A DNA stretch of 64,000 nt, taken from assembly GCA_028583405.1 (NCBI GenBank), contig JAPTMU010000279.1, positions 10,001 to 74,000 of the forward strand, read 5' to 3'. A model generated the notes under the pieces. It saw only the letters and a program-made list of their open reading frames with translations, was not told where the DNA came from and did not search any database. Source of the DNA: Pogonophryne albipinna (Eukaryota > Chordata > Actinopteri > Perciformes > Artedidraconidae). The position numbers were made by a program, and so were the translations under genes. Positions 14,146-25,917 of this stretch are shown piece by piece (the stretch's first letter is position 1; every line of letters begins with the position of its first letter).

Positions 14146-14759
14146 ATAAGTACTTTTTCTTTTAGTACTTTAAGTATATTTTGATGCTGATACTTTTGTA
14201 ATTGTCTTAAGTTTTCTATAAGCATGACTTTTACTTAAGTAGAAGACCGCGGTTTTCCACCATTGACATTCATTAGTCCAAGCTTTGCCTTTGTGCAATC
14301 AGCTGCCCTAACTTTTTAAAATATAAAAACTGGATGATCTCATACACACTTTCCTCTGCTTTCATGCCATAAATTCCCACTGTGCCTCAATTAACTTTTT
14401 TCAGTGCTTTCTACCCTTTGATAAAAGAGGCAATGATGGCGGCTGATGAGATCTGAACACCCAGAAGATCTGCTACAAAGAAAGAAGGAGAATCCCTCAG
14501 AAAGACACAGTGATGAATATGACAGTCATGTCTGCTCGAGCGTATCAGTGTTAATTGCTTTAAGTGCTTCAAAGCTTCTTGGTGATTACAGCCTTTTCTC
14601 ATCCAGTGGAGATAAGCACGGTTTGGCCAGGCTTTTGTCACGGACAGATTGGCATGCTCACTCCGAGGCTGTCCTTACATTTAAAATACGAACATGTCCG
14701 CACAGTCAAACACTCAGGAGCCAGCTTCCCTTTATTCCTATAGCAGGGTGCAGACAATC
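14146..14759. other. intron, nothing recognised
   Basis: The sequence holds no clear repeat or exon. Short open frames at 14411-14820 show no similarity I recognise. Confidence 0.35.
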
Positions 14760-15915
14760 AGTAGAGGTGGCAAAAGTACACACATCCTTTACTCAAGTAG
14801 AAGTACAGATACTCTGGTGAAAGTAGAAGTACTGACTAAACTTCTTTACTCAAGTCAAAGTAAAGACTTTGAAATGTACTTCAGTAAAAAAGTACCCATA
14901 ACTAGCAGCTGTTTTAAAGAGTACCTGACCTCCCTTTATATTAATAGAACAATAATGTAATTGTTAGCTAATGAATGTTTCCATGCTGAACAACGGCAAC
15001 ATGACAACGTTTCCATTGGTCCCTCTTCTTGAGAGAAGACCAGGAAATGATGGATACACGGATCGTGTTCAAATCAATAGGCACGCAATGACTCTAAAGA
15101 ATAATGATCACGCCACCAAACACACATTCAGACTAAAGGAACCAGCTGTTTGGGAAATGAGAGAAGTAGAAAGTACAAGTATTTGGGTTCAACATGTAAG
15201 AAGTAGAAACTACAGGTATTTGGGTTCAACATGTGAGAAGTAGAAAGTACAGGTATTTGGGTTCAACATGTAAGAAGTAGAAAGTACAGGTATTTGGGTT
15301 CAACATGTAAGAAGTAGAAAGTACAGGTATTTGGGTTCAACATGTGAGAAGTAGAAAGTACAGGTATTTGTGTTCAACATGTAAGAAGTAGAAAGTACAG
15401 GTATTTGGGTTCAACATGTGAGAAGTAGAAAGTACAGGTATTTGTGTTCAACATGTAAGAAGTAGAAAGTACAGGTATTTGTGTTCAACATGTAAGAAGT
15501 AGAAAGTACAGGTATTTGAGTTCAACATGTAAGAAGTAGAAAGTACAGGTATTTGGGTTCAACATGTAAGAAGTAGAAAGTACAGGTATTTGTGTTCAAC
15601 ATGTAAGAAGTAGAAAGTACAGGTATTTGGGTTCAACATGTAAGAAGTAGAAAGTACAGGTATTTGGGTTCAACATGTGAGAAGTAGAAAGTACAGGTAT
15701 TTGTGTTCAACATGTAAGAAGTAGAAAGTACAGGTATTTGTGTTCAACATGTAAGAAGTAGAAAGTACAGGTATTTGGGTTCAACATGTAAGAAGTAGAA
15801 AGTACAGGTATTTGTATTCAACATGTAAGAAGTAGAAAGTACAGGTATTTGTGTTCAACATGTAAGAAGTAGAAAGTACAGGTATTTGTGTTCAACATGT
15901 AAGAAGTCAAAGTCA
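14760..15915 (+). mobile_element. hAT-like element with 37-bp array, copy 1 (right end lost)
   Basis: The left end is CAGTAGAGGTGGCAAAAGTA, followed by TTACTCAAGTAGAAGTACAG and the body at 14890-15160 (AAAGTACCCATAACTAGCAG, ATTGGTCCCTCTTCTTGAGA). The same body lies inverted at 39226-39595 with only a few changes. CAG-GTGG ends with ACTCAAGTA repeats are usual in fish hAT derivatives. The far end found in copy 2 is missing here. Confidence 0.65.
15164..15906 (+). repeat. 37-bp minisatellite, 20 copies
   Basis: TTCAACATGT recurs every 37 bp from 15188 to 15891. The unit includes GTAGAAAGTACAGGTATTTG and ends with TTCAACATGTAAGAA. Variants alternate between GTAAGAA and GTGAGAA and between TTGGG and TTGTG. 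The same unit, inverted, forms the array at 37681-39230. Confidence 0.97.
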
Positions 15916-16825
15916 AAAGTCGAGTAACATGATGCATTGTTCATATTTTTCACGCTGAATGTCGTTTTTTGTCAGATGCAGGATAATTTAATTCCTTCAC
16001 ACACCTCACACTGAAACCCTGTGGTGGTAAGGCAATGATGCTGCATTGATCGAGTCTGAGAGAAAAAGGAGTGGAAAACAAACACACACACACACGGCCA
16101 TCTGTCATGACTGTCTGCAGCCTGGCTACCATCTTCCCCGGCTAATGGGGCAAAACACACAGAATAATGGAGTGAGGGAAGCATAGCCTGGGGAGAAGAC
16201 GGGGAGCAATGGAGATCATTTTGTGTCCGGGGCCTCACAGAGGAGACTCTCTCTTTGTTGTCCATCACCCTCCTGAACGTCATGACATGTGAACCAGCTG
16301 CAGAGCACGGGGGCGTCTGACTTTAATGTGGTCCAGGAAGATGGCGTCCTTTCAGAGGGGACATTACTCATTTTTGGAGACGGATATGGTGACGTTGGGT
16401 TATTTTGATAAAATGAAGGCGAGGCAGTGGGATGGAAATCTGAATTGTATTTTATTTTCCAAGGACAACGGACAGGAAACTGACGATATAGCCAGGACTA
16501 TTGTATAATTGTTTAATTATATATCTGTCATTTTGTAATCTGCTATAAAAAAAATTAGTTTTTACTGTCATTTATATATATTTTTCACTTCTTAAATTTT
16601 TTTATATGTATTATTGTAATTATTAATATTATCATTATTGTTACCATTACCATTATTCATATTATTATTATTTTTATTAATATTATTTATTACATTTTAT
16701 TTTATACACTATTAATTTATTATTTTATTTGTTATTATTGTTAACCTTGTTGGAACTACTACCTTTCCTATCCTGTGTTTCACTCTCAAACTCCTGCATT
16801 TCCCTACATGGATCAATAAAGACTA
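15916..16825. other. intron with AT-rich tract and LINE-like tail
   Basis: The stretch 16500-16760 is very AT-rich with many ATT and TTA runs. It ends with CTACATGGATCAATAAAGAC at 16807, which looks like the end of a LINE 3' UTR. No coding part was seen. Confidence 0.4.
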
Positions 16826-17450
16826 TACGTGTCCCCGGTGTGTCGGGGAACTCACGCAGCGTCAGAAAATAAAACCCTCTCTCTTTTCCTCCGTACCCAA
16901 ATCTCTAAAAACGGGGAACAACGGAGCTGATCCAGATTTGCGTCCGATATGACGTAATATCTGAAATGTGGACCCACGGCCCAATCAGAAACGTTGCTAT
17001 CAGAATCAATGCCCGACTGTTTTGGACGTAATATGGTCGGTGTTTACATTAGCATCGCTAACACTCAGAGCTAACCTGTACTGGAGAGCATGTGTGTGAA
17101 GAAGCAGGAAGTAAAAAGGAACTCACCTTGTGGTATAACCGGCAAGAGAGAAAGCCTTTGAGCTCAATACTGTTTCAGATCCTTGATAATCCATGATATG
17201 GCGTTTCATCACGGCAGTATTTAGTTTAGACAGTAGCTGCCGGGTCCCGCATGAGCTCAGACCCCTCCTCTTTTAAAGCTTTATACCCCGAATCAGCACT
17301 TTTGAAACAGGAAGTGAAATAGAGGGATATATGAGGCATGGCTAGAATGATCTGTTTGGTATTTGGAGCAAAAAACACTTCATAGACATGTTTTATATAT
17401 ATCTGAGACCTATGCTATTGTCTAGAAATAGCATGATAGGTGACCTTTAA
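16826..17450 (-). mobile_element. TTAA element, family M, copy 1 (left end truncated)
   Basis: The right end GCATGATAGGTGACCTTTAA is the reverse complement of the left end of the full copy at 60445. The body (CCTCATATATCCCTC, CATGAGCTCAGACCCCTCCT, GTCCAATCAGAA type motifs) matches that copy along its length. It is inverted relative to 60445. Family M ends in TTAA, which fits a piggyBac-like mobilisation (inference). Confidence 0.75.
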
Positions 17451-17656
17451 ATTCAATTAATATTTAATCTGTCTTCTTTAAATTGGCTGCTACACATTTT
17501 AATAAAATTACAGAGCTTCCAACCTTTCTTAAAATAACCACTGGCATCCTGCATTTGACTCACGTATGAACCTGATGAAAATGAACCACTGCACTCTGGG
17601 AAAGAGTTTAGCGTTGGTTAAGTCGTTATTTAATTTAATCTGGCTTCGTATGATTA

Positions 17657-19582
17657 CAGTTTTTCTCGATTGCTAACACACTAAAATTCTACATAAAGCA
17701 CAATTATTTTAACTGACACTCAAAGAGCAAAACATCGGCTCAAATCTCCAAAACTCTAAACACGTTTTCAGCTTTTCACACAATTTGCAAATCAACACGG
17801 CACTTTGTGCAAACCACTGCACACGTCTCTCCACGTAAGACACACGAATCTGACATGAAGTCACGTGTTGGTTTAAAACACTGATATTCAAAATGCCTCA
17901 CACATGGACCAATGATCAAGAAACACATTCCACCTGACCAGACACCTGAGAGCATACTTGTTGGCTCATCAATCTGGGGTGAGAGTGAGAGGAGGAGGAA
18001 GAGGTGGGTGAGAGTGAGAGGAGGAAGAATGAGAGGTAGAGGTAGAGCTGGAGGGAGAGGACGTGGACAAAGAAGAATACTCTCTAATGAAATGAAATGT
18101 TATCAACCATGGTTTGACGATGAGAGAGGCTGGACAGAGGGTTCAGCCTAATCTAAGCCGATTTACATTGCCATCCATACAGATGAAATCAAGCAGGGAG
18201 TTTCATACAAATACTTGGGTGTAATGATTGACCATCTGCTGTCATGGAAGGACCACATTGAATATCTGAGCAAAAGGACAAAACAAAGAATTTATTTTCT
18301 CCGCCGTCTTAGGTCTTTTGGGGCGAGCAGAGAAATTCTTCTGTTGTTCTTTACATCTGTGATCATGTCCATTCTGCAGTACTGCAATGCTACCTGGTAC
18401 AAGTGTTTGTCAGCAGCTTTAAAATCAAAACTGCTCCACCTGTTAAAAATCTGCTCAAAGATGGTTGGTCAACCCTGTCAGAGACTCTATGACTCAGCAT
18501 AACAACCTAGTGAGGCTGTCCAACCACATCATCTCTGACCCAAACCATGTTCTGAACAGCGAATATGAACTGCTACCATAATGGAGATACAGGGTCCCAC
18601 CATTCAATAAGGTCGGACTGAAGCACTCCTTTGTGCATCAGTCAATCCTCACAGTAAACACAGAGCTGATCCCAGATCAGATGCACGCTGAAGGCTCTCT
18701 GAGCATGTTTTCTCTCACTGATTGTGCTGTTATGTTAAATGTTTGTTGTTTGTGTTTCATGTATTGTGTCTGGATACTTGTCTGTTGATGTTGGACATGG
18801 AGCTGCTGTGACGCAAGTCAAATTTCAGACTTGATCTGACAAATAAAGTATTATCGTATCGTATTACTAATTTACTGTCGCCTCTGTAATCCGGACACTT
18901 AGACTTGAAAACAGGTCAGTTACCAGTAGCTCTGCCTAACTCATGATATATCAGTGCTTATATCTGTTGTGTGAAACGTATTTACTTCATTCCTGTAATT
19001 GAATTGTTGGCATGTTGCAGACTATAACTGTACAAACATCCTGCACAATGTACTGTGGTAAACTTACTTTGATGCAACACAGACACTGACCGATCACTAT
19101 GTCTTTGTTGTTTATCTGAAGGACTGAGAAACAAGGAGGTGGGAGGCTAAGGATGTTCAATGAGGCACAGGAAGCAGCAGCTACAAACTGGGTTTTGGAA
19201 AACAATGCATCACACTTGGAGAGATCCGAAGCATAGTAGCTATGTGCTGAGATGCCCACAACCCACTTGTATTTCTTCATTTACTGTATTTCTGTAAACT
19301 CAAGCAATCTTTCTCTGCAGAACCCTCTCTGTCCAGAGCACAGCCCATAACAGATGGACGTGCTTTAGAGTATGCTCAGCAGTGTGTAGCTGGGTGGTCA
19401 AACCATCTAGTGTTATGAATGAAGTGTGTTATATTTGGTGCTAAAGTTTGCATTTGGTAAGTGTTTATGTAGTTTTGAGGGCAGTTCTTCACTTAGCAGG
19501 AGAAATGAGGGGTTTTGTGAATTGTGTTCTGAGAAACTGAGCAATTAAAAAAAATAATTGTGTTAGCAATCGAGAAAAACTG
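17657..19582 (+). mobile_element. TA-flanked TIR transposon remnant, IS630/Tc1-like
   Basis: Perfect 24-bp inverted ends start CAGTTTTTCTCGATTGCTAA at 17657 and close at 19582, each with TA outside (17655-17656 and 19583-19584). Near 18000-18090 there is an Arg/Gly-rich frame (MRGRGRAGGRGRGQRRILSN) like the N-terminus of fish IS630/Tc1-type transposases with RG-rich leaders. The rest of the transposase is gone. A LINE fragment has been inserted in the middle. Confidence 0.75.
18165..18877 (+). mobile_element. LINE 3' fragment nested in the TIR transposon
   Basis: A frame at 18200-18502 reads KYLGVMIDHLLSWKDHIEYL, RTKQRIYFLRRLRSFG and ILQYCNATWYKCLSA. This is the region after the YxDD motif of a fish non-LTR reverse transcriptase. 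A frameshift or stop follows at 18500. The tail ends GACAAATAAAGTATTATCGT with short repeats at 18865-18877. Confidence 0.8.
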
Positions 19583-19879
19583 TAAAAGCAACACGAGCTC
19601 CAATCCGATCGTGTACATGTTTCAGAAGTGCTCTTAACACACACTTATCTTAAAATGTAAAAAAAAGGACACCCACAAGGCAGATGGGAGCATTTTGAAA
19701 TGTGTGTAGTGAGTTATAAATGCTCTTATCGGATATGCAAGATTATACCATCGTTCCAGTTAGATTACATGAAGCCAGCTGGTGCTAAATCATTCACTTG
19801 AATCTAAACTGCCTGGGAAAACTTGGTAGAATATGAATTAATTGAATATATGAATTAATATTTAGTCTTAAATCACGCG

Positions 19880-22179
19880 CTCCTGTCCGTCACGGTCGTA
19901 TGATGAAACCTTCCACTGCTGCTAGTTTCTCCCCTGCCTTTGTTAAATTAACACAGTCTGATACTATGTCCGCTGACTCCATGGACACTGAGCTATTAAC
20001 CTCAGCCTTTCTCTCTTCCTGTACTTGACATTGTTGCTCCCCTGAAACTCATGCGCCCCAGAGCTAAATCTGAACCCTGGCTCAATGACGTCACTCGTGC
20101 TGCCAGGCGTGAGAGCCGGCAGGCTGAGCGCAGGTGGAAGAAGGACAAGCTTCATGTAACTCGTGACATTTTGAAAGAGAGTTGGAGAAAGTATCAGAGC
20201 ACTGTAAAAGCTGAAAAGATTAGTTACTTTTCTGATATTATTTCTAGTAATTTAAACAAACCTCGTGTTCTCTTTAAAATAATCGATGCTATGTTAAACT
20301 CTCCTTTATCCACTTGTATTGATGCTTCAACTGAGATGTGTGAACAATTCCTCTGCTATTTTATAGACAAGATCTCCACTGTTAGAGCCAGTATCTCACC
20401 ACCCTCTTTTGACCCCTCCATTGACTTCACATGCACTGCTGTCTTCCAGCAGTTTGGACCTGTGTCGTTGTCATCTCTCAGTGACGTTGTTGCTAAATTA
20501 AAACCCTCATCTTGTCCCACAGACCCAGTCCCTCCTCGACTTTTTAGAGAGGTATGGGACACTATTGGACCTAATGTCCATAACATTATAAATAGCAGCC
20601 TAGAGTTCTGTGCCAGTTTATTTCAAACAAGCGGTTGTGGCACCTCTGATAAAGAAAACTAATCTGGACACTTCTGTCTTCTCAAATTACAGACCCATCT
20701 CGAAGCTTCCTTTTATTTCAAAGATATTGGAGAAAACCGTACTCTTACAGCTGCAGTCTTTTATACATGCACACAATATTTTCGACATTTTTCAATCCGG
20801 TTTTAAAGCGCTTCACAGTACTGAGTCTGCCCTTCTAAGAGTGTTCAATGACCTCCTGGTCACTACAGACTCTGGTGACTCTGCCATCCTTATGCTCTTA
20901 GACCTCACAGCTGCCTTTGATACGATTGACCACTCCATCCTTATCTCTCGTCTAGAGCACTGTGTGGGTATCAAGGGCGCTGCCTTAGTGGTTCAGGTCC
21001 TATCTGTCCCAGAGATCTTTCTCTGTTAGGCTTGGTGACTTTACATCGTCTTCTGCCCCCTTATCCTGTGGAGTTCCCCAAGGTTCTATTTTGGGGCCTA
21101 TTTTATTTTCCTTATACCTTCTCCCCCTTGGACTGATTTTTAGAAAATATGGCGTCTCCTACCACCTTTATGCGGACGACTCCCAATTATATCTACCCCT
21201 AAGAAAAAACACCAGCTCTCTGATGCCCCTGGTTGACTGTCTTAATGACATAAAGGCCTGGATGGCGCTAAACTTTTTAAATATAAATGAGAGCAAAACG
21301 GAGGTAATTGTGTTTGCACCAAATGGTGATGTCCCTTCCATTGACCTGGGTTCCCTGCAACAGTATGCAAAACCCATGGTCACAAATCTGGGTGTCAAAA
21401 TCGACAGTGCTTTTAAATTAGATAAACAGATAAACTCTGTGGTTAAATCCAGTTTTTATCACTTGAGGCTCCTGTCAAAAATTAAACCGGTTTTATCCTT
21501 TTTAAACTTTGAGCGTGTAATTCATGCCTTTGTTTCAACTCGTTTAGATTATTGTAATGCACTTTATGCCGGCCTAAATAAGACTTTGCTGGCCCGCCTG
21601 CAGCTTGTACAAAACGCTGCGGTGCGGCTGCTTACAGGAACCCGCAAGTTTGACCACATCACACCAGTTCTGGCTTCGCTCCACTGGCTTCCTGTCCATT
21701 TCAGAGTCCATTTTAAGATGTTATTGTTTGTTTTTAAATCTCTTAATGGGCTGGCCCCAGAGTACATCTCCGACCTCTTACAGGTGTACACCCCCTCAAG
21801 GGCTTTGAGGTCGGCTGATCAGCTGCGGCTGGTAGTCCCAAAAACAAAGAAAAAGACCAGGGGAGACCGAGCGTTCTCATCGGTAGCCCCCAGGCTCTGG
21901 AACGACCGGCCCCCTCATGTCAAATTGTCGCCCACTCTTGAAGCTTTTAAGTCCCGCCTCTTTTCCCTCGCTTACCAGCCAGTCTGAGCTGTGTCTTACC
22001 TATTTGTATGCTTTGACTGTCTGTCCATTTATGTGCCTTGTATTTATTCTTATGTGTGCTTTTTTATCTTTTCGTGTAATATTATATTTTACTATAATGT
22101 TAAGTTCATTGTGAAGCACTTTGGCAAACCCTCTGTTTTTAAACTGTGCTAGATAAATAAAGTGGATTGGATTGGATAA
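19880..22179 (+). mobile_element. L2-like LINE, 5'-truncated and frameshifted
   Basis: The pieces follow LINE order. The end of the endonuclease region is at 19880-20030, followed by a frame break. Next comes APLKLMRPRAKSEPWLNDVT and a linker (20051-20662). The RT core at 20610-21029 has VFSNYRPISKLPFISKILEK, QSGFKALHSTESALL and LMLLDLTAAFDTIDHSIL. The part at 21091-21987 contains YADDSQLYL and the C-terminus [15 protein letters not shown]. At least three frame breaks show it is dead. The 3' end carries AAATAAAGTGGATTGGATTG repeats, as expected for this group. Confidence 0.9.
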
Positions 22180-23702
22180 TTAAAGGTCACCCTTCTTCAT
22201 GTCTCTTCTACATCAACATGTGTCCCCTCTTCTTCATGTCTCTTCTACATCAACATGTGTCCCCTCTTCTTCATGTCTCTTCTACATCAACATGTGTCCC
22301 CTCTTCTTCATGTCTCTTCTACATCAACATGTGTCCCCTCTTCTTCATGTCTCTTCTACATCAACATGTGTCCCCTCTTCTTCGTGTCTCTTCTACATCA
22401 ACATGTGTCCCCTCTTCTTCATGTCTCTTCTACATCAACATGTGTCCCCTCTTCTTCATGTCTCTTCTACATCAACATGTGTCCCCTCTTCTTCGTGTCT
22501 CTTCTACATCAACATGTGTCCCCTCTTCTTCATGTCTCTTCTACATCAACACGTGTCCCCTCTTCTTCATGTCTCTTCTACATCAACACGTGTCCCCTCT
22601 TCTTCATGTCTCTTCTACATCAACATGTGTCCCCTCTTCTCCATGTCTCTTCTACATCAACACGTGTCCCCTCTTCTTCATGTCTCTTCTACATCAACAT
22701 GTGTCCCCTCTTCTTCATGTCTCTTCTACATCAACATGTGTCCCCTCTTCTTCATGTCTCTTCTACATCAACATGTGTCCCCTCTTCTTCATGTCTCTTC
22801 TACATCAACATGTGTCCCCTCTTCTTCATGTCTCTTCCACATCAACATGTGTCCCCTCTTCTTCATGTCTCTTCTACATCAACATGTGTCCCCTCTTCTT
22901 CATGTCTCTTCTACATCACCATGTGTCCCCTCTTCTTCATGTCTCTTCTACATCAACATGTGTCCCCTCTTCTTCATGTCTCTTCTACATCAACATGTGT
23001 CCCCTCTTCTCCATGTCTCTTCTACATCAACACGTGTCCCCTCTTCTTCATGTCTCTTCTACATCAACATGTGTCCCCTCTTCTTCATGTCTCTTCAACA
23101 TCAACATGTGTCCCCTCTTCTTCATGTCTCTTCTACATCAACATGTGTCCCCTCTTCTTCATGTCTCTTCTACATCAACATGTGTCCCCTCTTCTTCATG
23201 TCTCTTCTACATCAACATGTGTCCCCTCTTCTTCATGTCTCTTCTACATCAACATGTGTCCCCTCTGTGGAAAGAGACTCTGAAAGTTTCAGGAACAAAG
23301 ATTTTCTCTCTTTTTGATCCATTTCTATAAAAACCTGTCTGAAAATGAGCTGTTCAGATTTTGGACACTTTATGATGTCATAACGATGTTTTGTCTTGTG
23401 TAACCATCAGCCAATCAGCAACCAAGGTAACCCCCCCCCCCATATCCCCTGAATCTCCTCCTAGAGCACCATTGAGTTCTTTGTAACCAAATGTCTCTCA
23501 GAGGGGCGTGGGGAGGGGCTCCTTAATTTCATCTGAAGTAACAGACAGAGAATCAGCACTTTGGAAACAGGGCTGAAACAGAGGGGATTATGGGTAATGC
23601 TGCAATGATCTGTTTGGTGTTTCAGCCAATCAGAGACAGGCTCTGGATAAATCTGAGACCTGTGATATATTGATGAAGAACAGTATAATAGGAGACCTTT
23701 AA
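22180..23702 (+). mobile_element. TTAA element, family M, copy 2, holding a 37-bp array
   Basis: The left end is TTAAAGGTCACC and the right end GGAGACCTTTAA, both finishing in TTAA. The right half has the family features CACTTTGGAAACAGGGCTG, GATCTGTTTGGTGTTT and CTGAGACCTGTGATATATTG. The array starts about 11 bp inside the left end. The element stops 18 bp from the exon E donor. Confidence 0.75.
22191..23272 (+). repeat. 37-bp minisatellite (different sequence), 29 copies
   Basis: CATCAACATG recurs every 37 bp from 22211 to 23247. The unit is CTTCTTCATGTCTCTTCTAC with ATCAACATGTGTCCCCT. Because 37 is not a multiple of 3, three units (111 bp) encode 37 residues, and all three forward frames stay open for 340-390 codons. 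These frames are a product of the array, not genes. Confidence 0.97.
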
Positions 23703-23720
23703 TGAATGTAAGTCTGTTAC

Positions 23721-23829
23721 CTGTGTGTGATCTGCGTCCCCCGCAGACTGGACATGGTTTCTTCCAGGTTCTGCCGCAGGTCAGCGATGTTCTTCACCGT
23801 CCTCATGCGTCTCGCTTCAGGATCCTCTC
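23721..23829 (-). CDS. nav3: nav3 exon E (109 bp, shared by long and short isoforms)
   Basis: The exon runs from the acceptor TCTCCAG to the donor CACAG|GTAACA. It encodes EDPEARRMRTVKNIADLRQN followed by LEETMSSLRGTQITH. This helical segment is nearly identical in all three NAV paralogues, so it is a safe anchor. It enters in phase 1, compatible with exon D (Gly) and with the alternative first exon (Arg), and leaves in phase 2. A (GT)n tract on the coding strand lies about 47 bp upstream of the acceptor, and a TTAA element ends only 18 bp inside the downstream intron. Confidence 0.97.
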
Positions 23830-23873
23830 CTGGAGACACACATTTCATATGATTTACTTCAATGTTTGGACCT

Positions 23874-23875
<2 letters not shown>

Positions 23876-23943
<68 letters not shown>
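23876..23943. repeat. (CA)n microsatellite near exon E acceptor
   Basis: Uninterrupted CA, ending about 47 bp upstream (in gene sense) of the exon E 3' splice site. On the transcript it is (GU)n. Confidence 0.97.
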
Positions 23944-23945
<2 letters not shown>

Positions 23946-24953
23946 GACGCACACCATTACATTGGATGTCAGGAAAGAAAACAGAGTTGTCACGATGACA
24001 GCCAGCAGTTCATGTTTCTAAACCCCATGATGACAATTGGGAAGTCATTGAATAAATCCTCCTGTCAGTCTGCACCGAACAGACATGTTTTACTTCAGGC
24101 GGATGCAGAGATGTCGTGTCTCCGTCAGTGAGTTTTGGACTCAGTTGTGCCTGCGAAAGCAAACCCTGTCAGAGCTCCTGTGCTTCTCTGTCAGAAACAC
24201 CGGGAAACACTTCCTCTGAAATCCACCGTCTCCCTATCTCGCTCTGCAGAAGCATGCGACTAAACCTAATCTATGTCATGTTCTTCCCCTCCTCCTAGAG
24301 AAGAGTTTCTCTCAGGCTTAGGACCTATTAGACGTTATATAACACACTACAGAAGAGCCCATAGCCACAGGCGGTACCACAGAATGGGTAATTAACAAGT
24401 GGCATGACACAGAATGGATGCTCTCCTGTCTAAGGGTGATTTAGGAAAGGGTCCATGTTGTAAATGAACGAGGCAGCAGATCTGGAACGACCAGGAAACG
24501 TTGCAGTGGTAAGGTATGTTGAGTGAAAGTAGCTGCAGGGCTTTACGCAGGCACCACGTTACTGTGATTTGGGAACGTTTGGGGGGAGATGAAGTGAAGG
24601 GTGGAGGTTTGAAAAGCCCCTCAGTGGCAGGTAGAGAAAAATGGCTGAGGTGTTTCGATGCTGGAATATGAAGCAGGTTAAAACTCCCGATAACTATAGA
24701 TTGTAGACATTTCCAATGCAGGCATACTTTTCCAATTTGTATTTAAAACCGCTGTGCATTACTTCTTATTTTTCCACACACTGTACAACACTTTTGGTTT
24801 CAACAACAAACACAACACTGCAAATATGTAGCTGATCTTGTCCTCCTGGGACCCGAGGAAAAAAGTGTCTTCCAATTTCCTTTGTTTTGTGATTTCCTAT
24901 TTAGGGTTAAAAAAACATCTTGCAATTTAGATTTTATTTTTAAATGTTACAGT
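23944..24953. other. intron, nothing recognised
   Basis: The sequence holds no clear repeat, exon or transposon. Confidence 0.4.
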
Positions 24954-25917
24954 ATGTCCACTGGAGAGGACGTCGGGACCATATTAGTTTGAAAAGACAG
25001 CCAAAATGAACAGATGGACTATGTAACGTATTATGGTTATAGAGTGATATTAATACAATAATACATTCACCTTTATTTAAAACATGAATAAGTAATTGAT
25101 CTGAACATTGCTGTTTATTTGGTCAATACAAATCTAGCTTGGTTTTTGGTGAATCTTTCCAGATCTTCAAAGACTTTGTAGTCAACGTACTGGGAAAGTA
25201 CCTCATTGACTCCAGTCAGCACGGGCTGTAGGGTCATCTTGACTAGTGTGATGGATGTGGTCTCCATTTGACCTGCTCATAGAAACACAGCTTGCATTCC
25301 TGAGGCAACTCTCATCATGGCTCCACTTACAATAAAAACAACAATAAGACATACGAGCTACTCTTGGCCCCCTCTTGGACATGTCTTTCCAGCTCGTCCC
25401 TATCTGTCTCTATGTATCTATCTGTGCACTCATGGAGCATCCTGCATCTTTCCCCCCCTTCTTCTTGACCCTCTTCTATCCCAGGTGTGAAAGCCTCATC
25501 TCTCTCATCATCTGAGAGCTCAACATCTGAATCTCCCTGAACTTTCTGGTACAGAAAATGTCTGCTTCAGTTCCGTCTCCTGCAACAATATTGAGTCATA
25601 AAGTCCATGAAGACGGTCCTGACGTCCACTAGAATGGACATTTATGAAAGGGCTGTTATTTGAAAACTTGAATTATTTAATTGCTTTCAGAATTAATTAT
25701 ATAATTCCTCACATGTTAATAAACAAGAATATATATGATTTTCATGGTAAAAATTACAATTATTCAACAATATTTGACTTCTCCTCCTGCTTCTATAACA
25801 TGTTGTTTTTGGTATGCCAGCCATTTTGGATGAAAAGAAAGAGGAACTTCCCAGCATGCAATTTTAACCAATGACATCTCACTGGAAAGACCAGGATGTC
25901 CTCTGTACAGTGGACAT
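24954..25917 (-). mobile_element. degraded TIR element with residual coding sequence
   Basis: The left end TGTCCACTGGAGAGGACGTC and the inverted right end TGTCCACTGTACAGAGGACA resemble each other. On the minus strand two coding-like pieces remain: DVELSDDERDEAFTPGIEEG at about 25525-25466, and a 50-residue frame at 25267-25115. The acidic DDE-rich leader recalls piggyBac-type transposases, but this is only a guess. Confidence 0.4.
25115..25267 (-). CDS. 50-residue open frame in the degraded TIR element
   Basis: The frame reads METTSITLVKMTLQPVLTG, then NEVLSQYVDYKVFEDLERFT and KNQARFVLTK before a stop. Its composition looks like real coding sequence, with a helix-like pattern. I do not recognise the family. 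It may be the last exon of a lost transposase or accessory protein, or a retained fragment of a captured gene. Confidence 0.3.
   Translation of the reverse strand: METTSITLVKMTLQPVLTGVNEVLSQYVDYKVFEDLERFTKNQARFVLTK

Noticed and set aside
22167..23330. Three overlapping forward frames of 342-387 codons rich in Cys, Ser and Leu
   Set aside because: All three reading frames of a 37-bp array are open. This is a property of the unit and not coding evidence.
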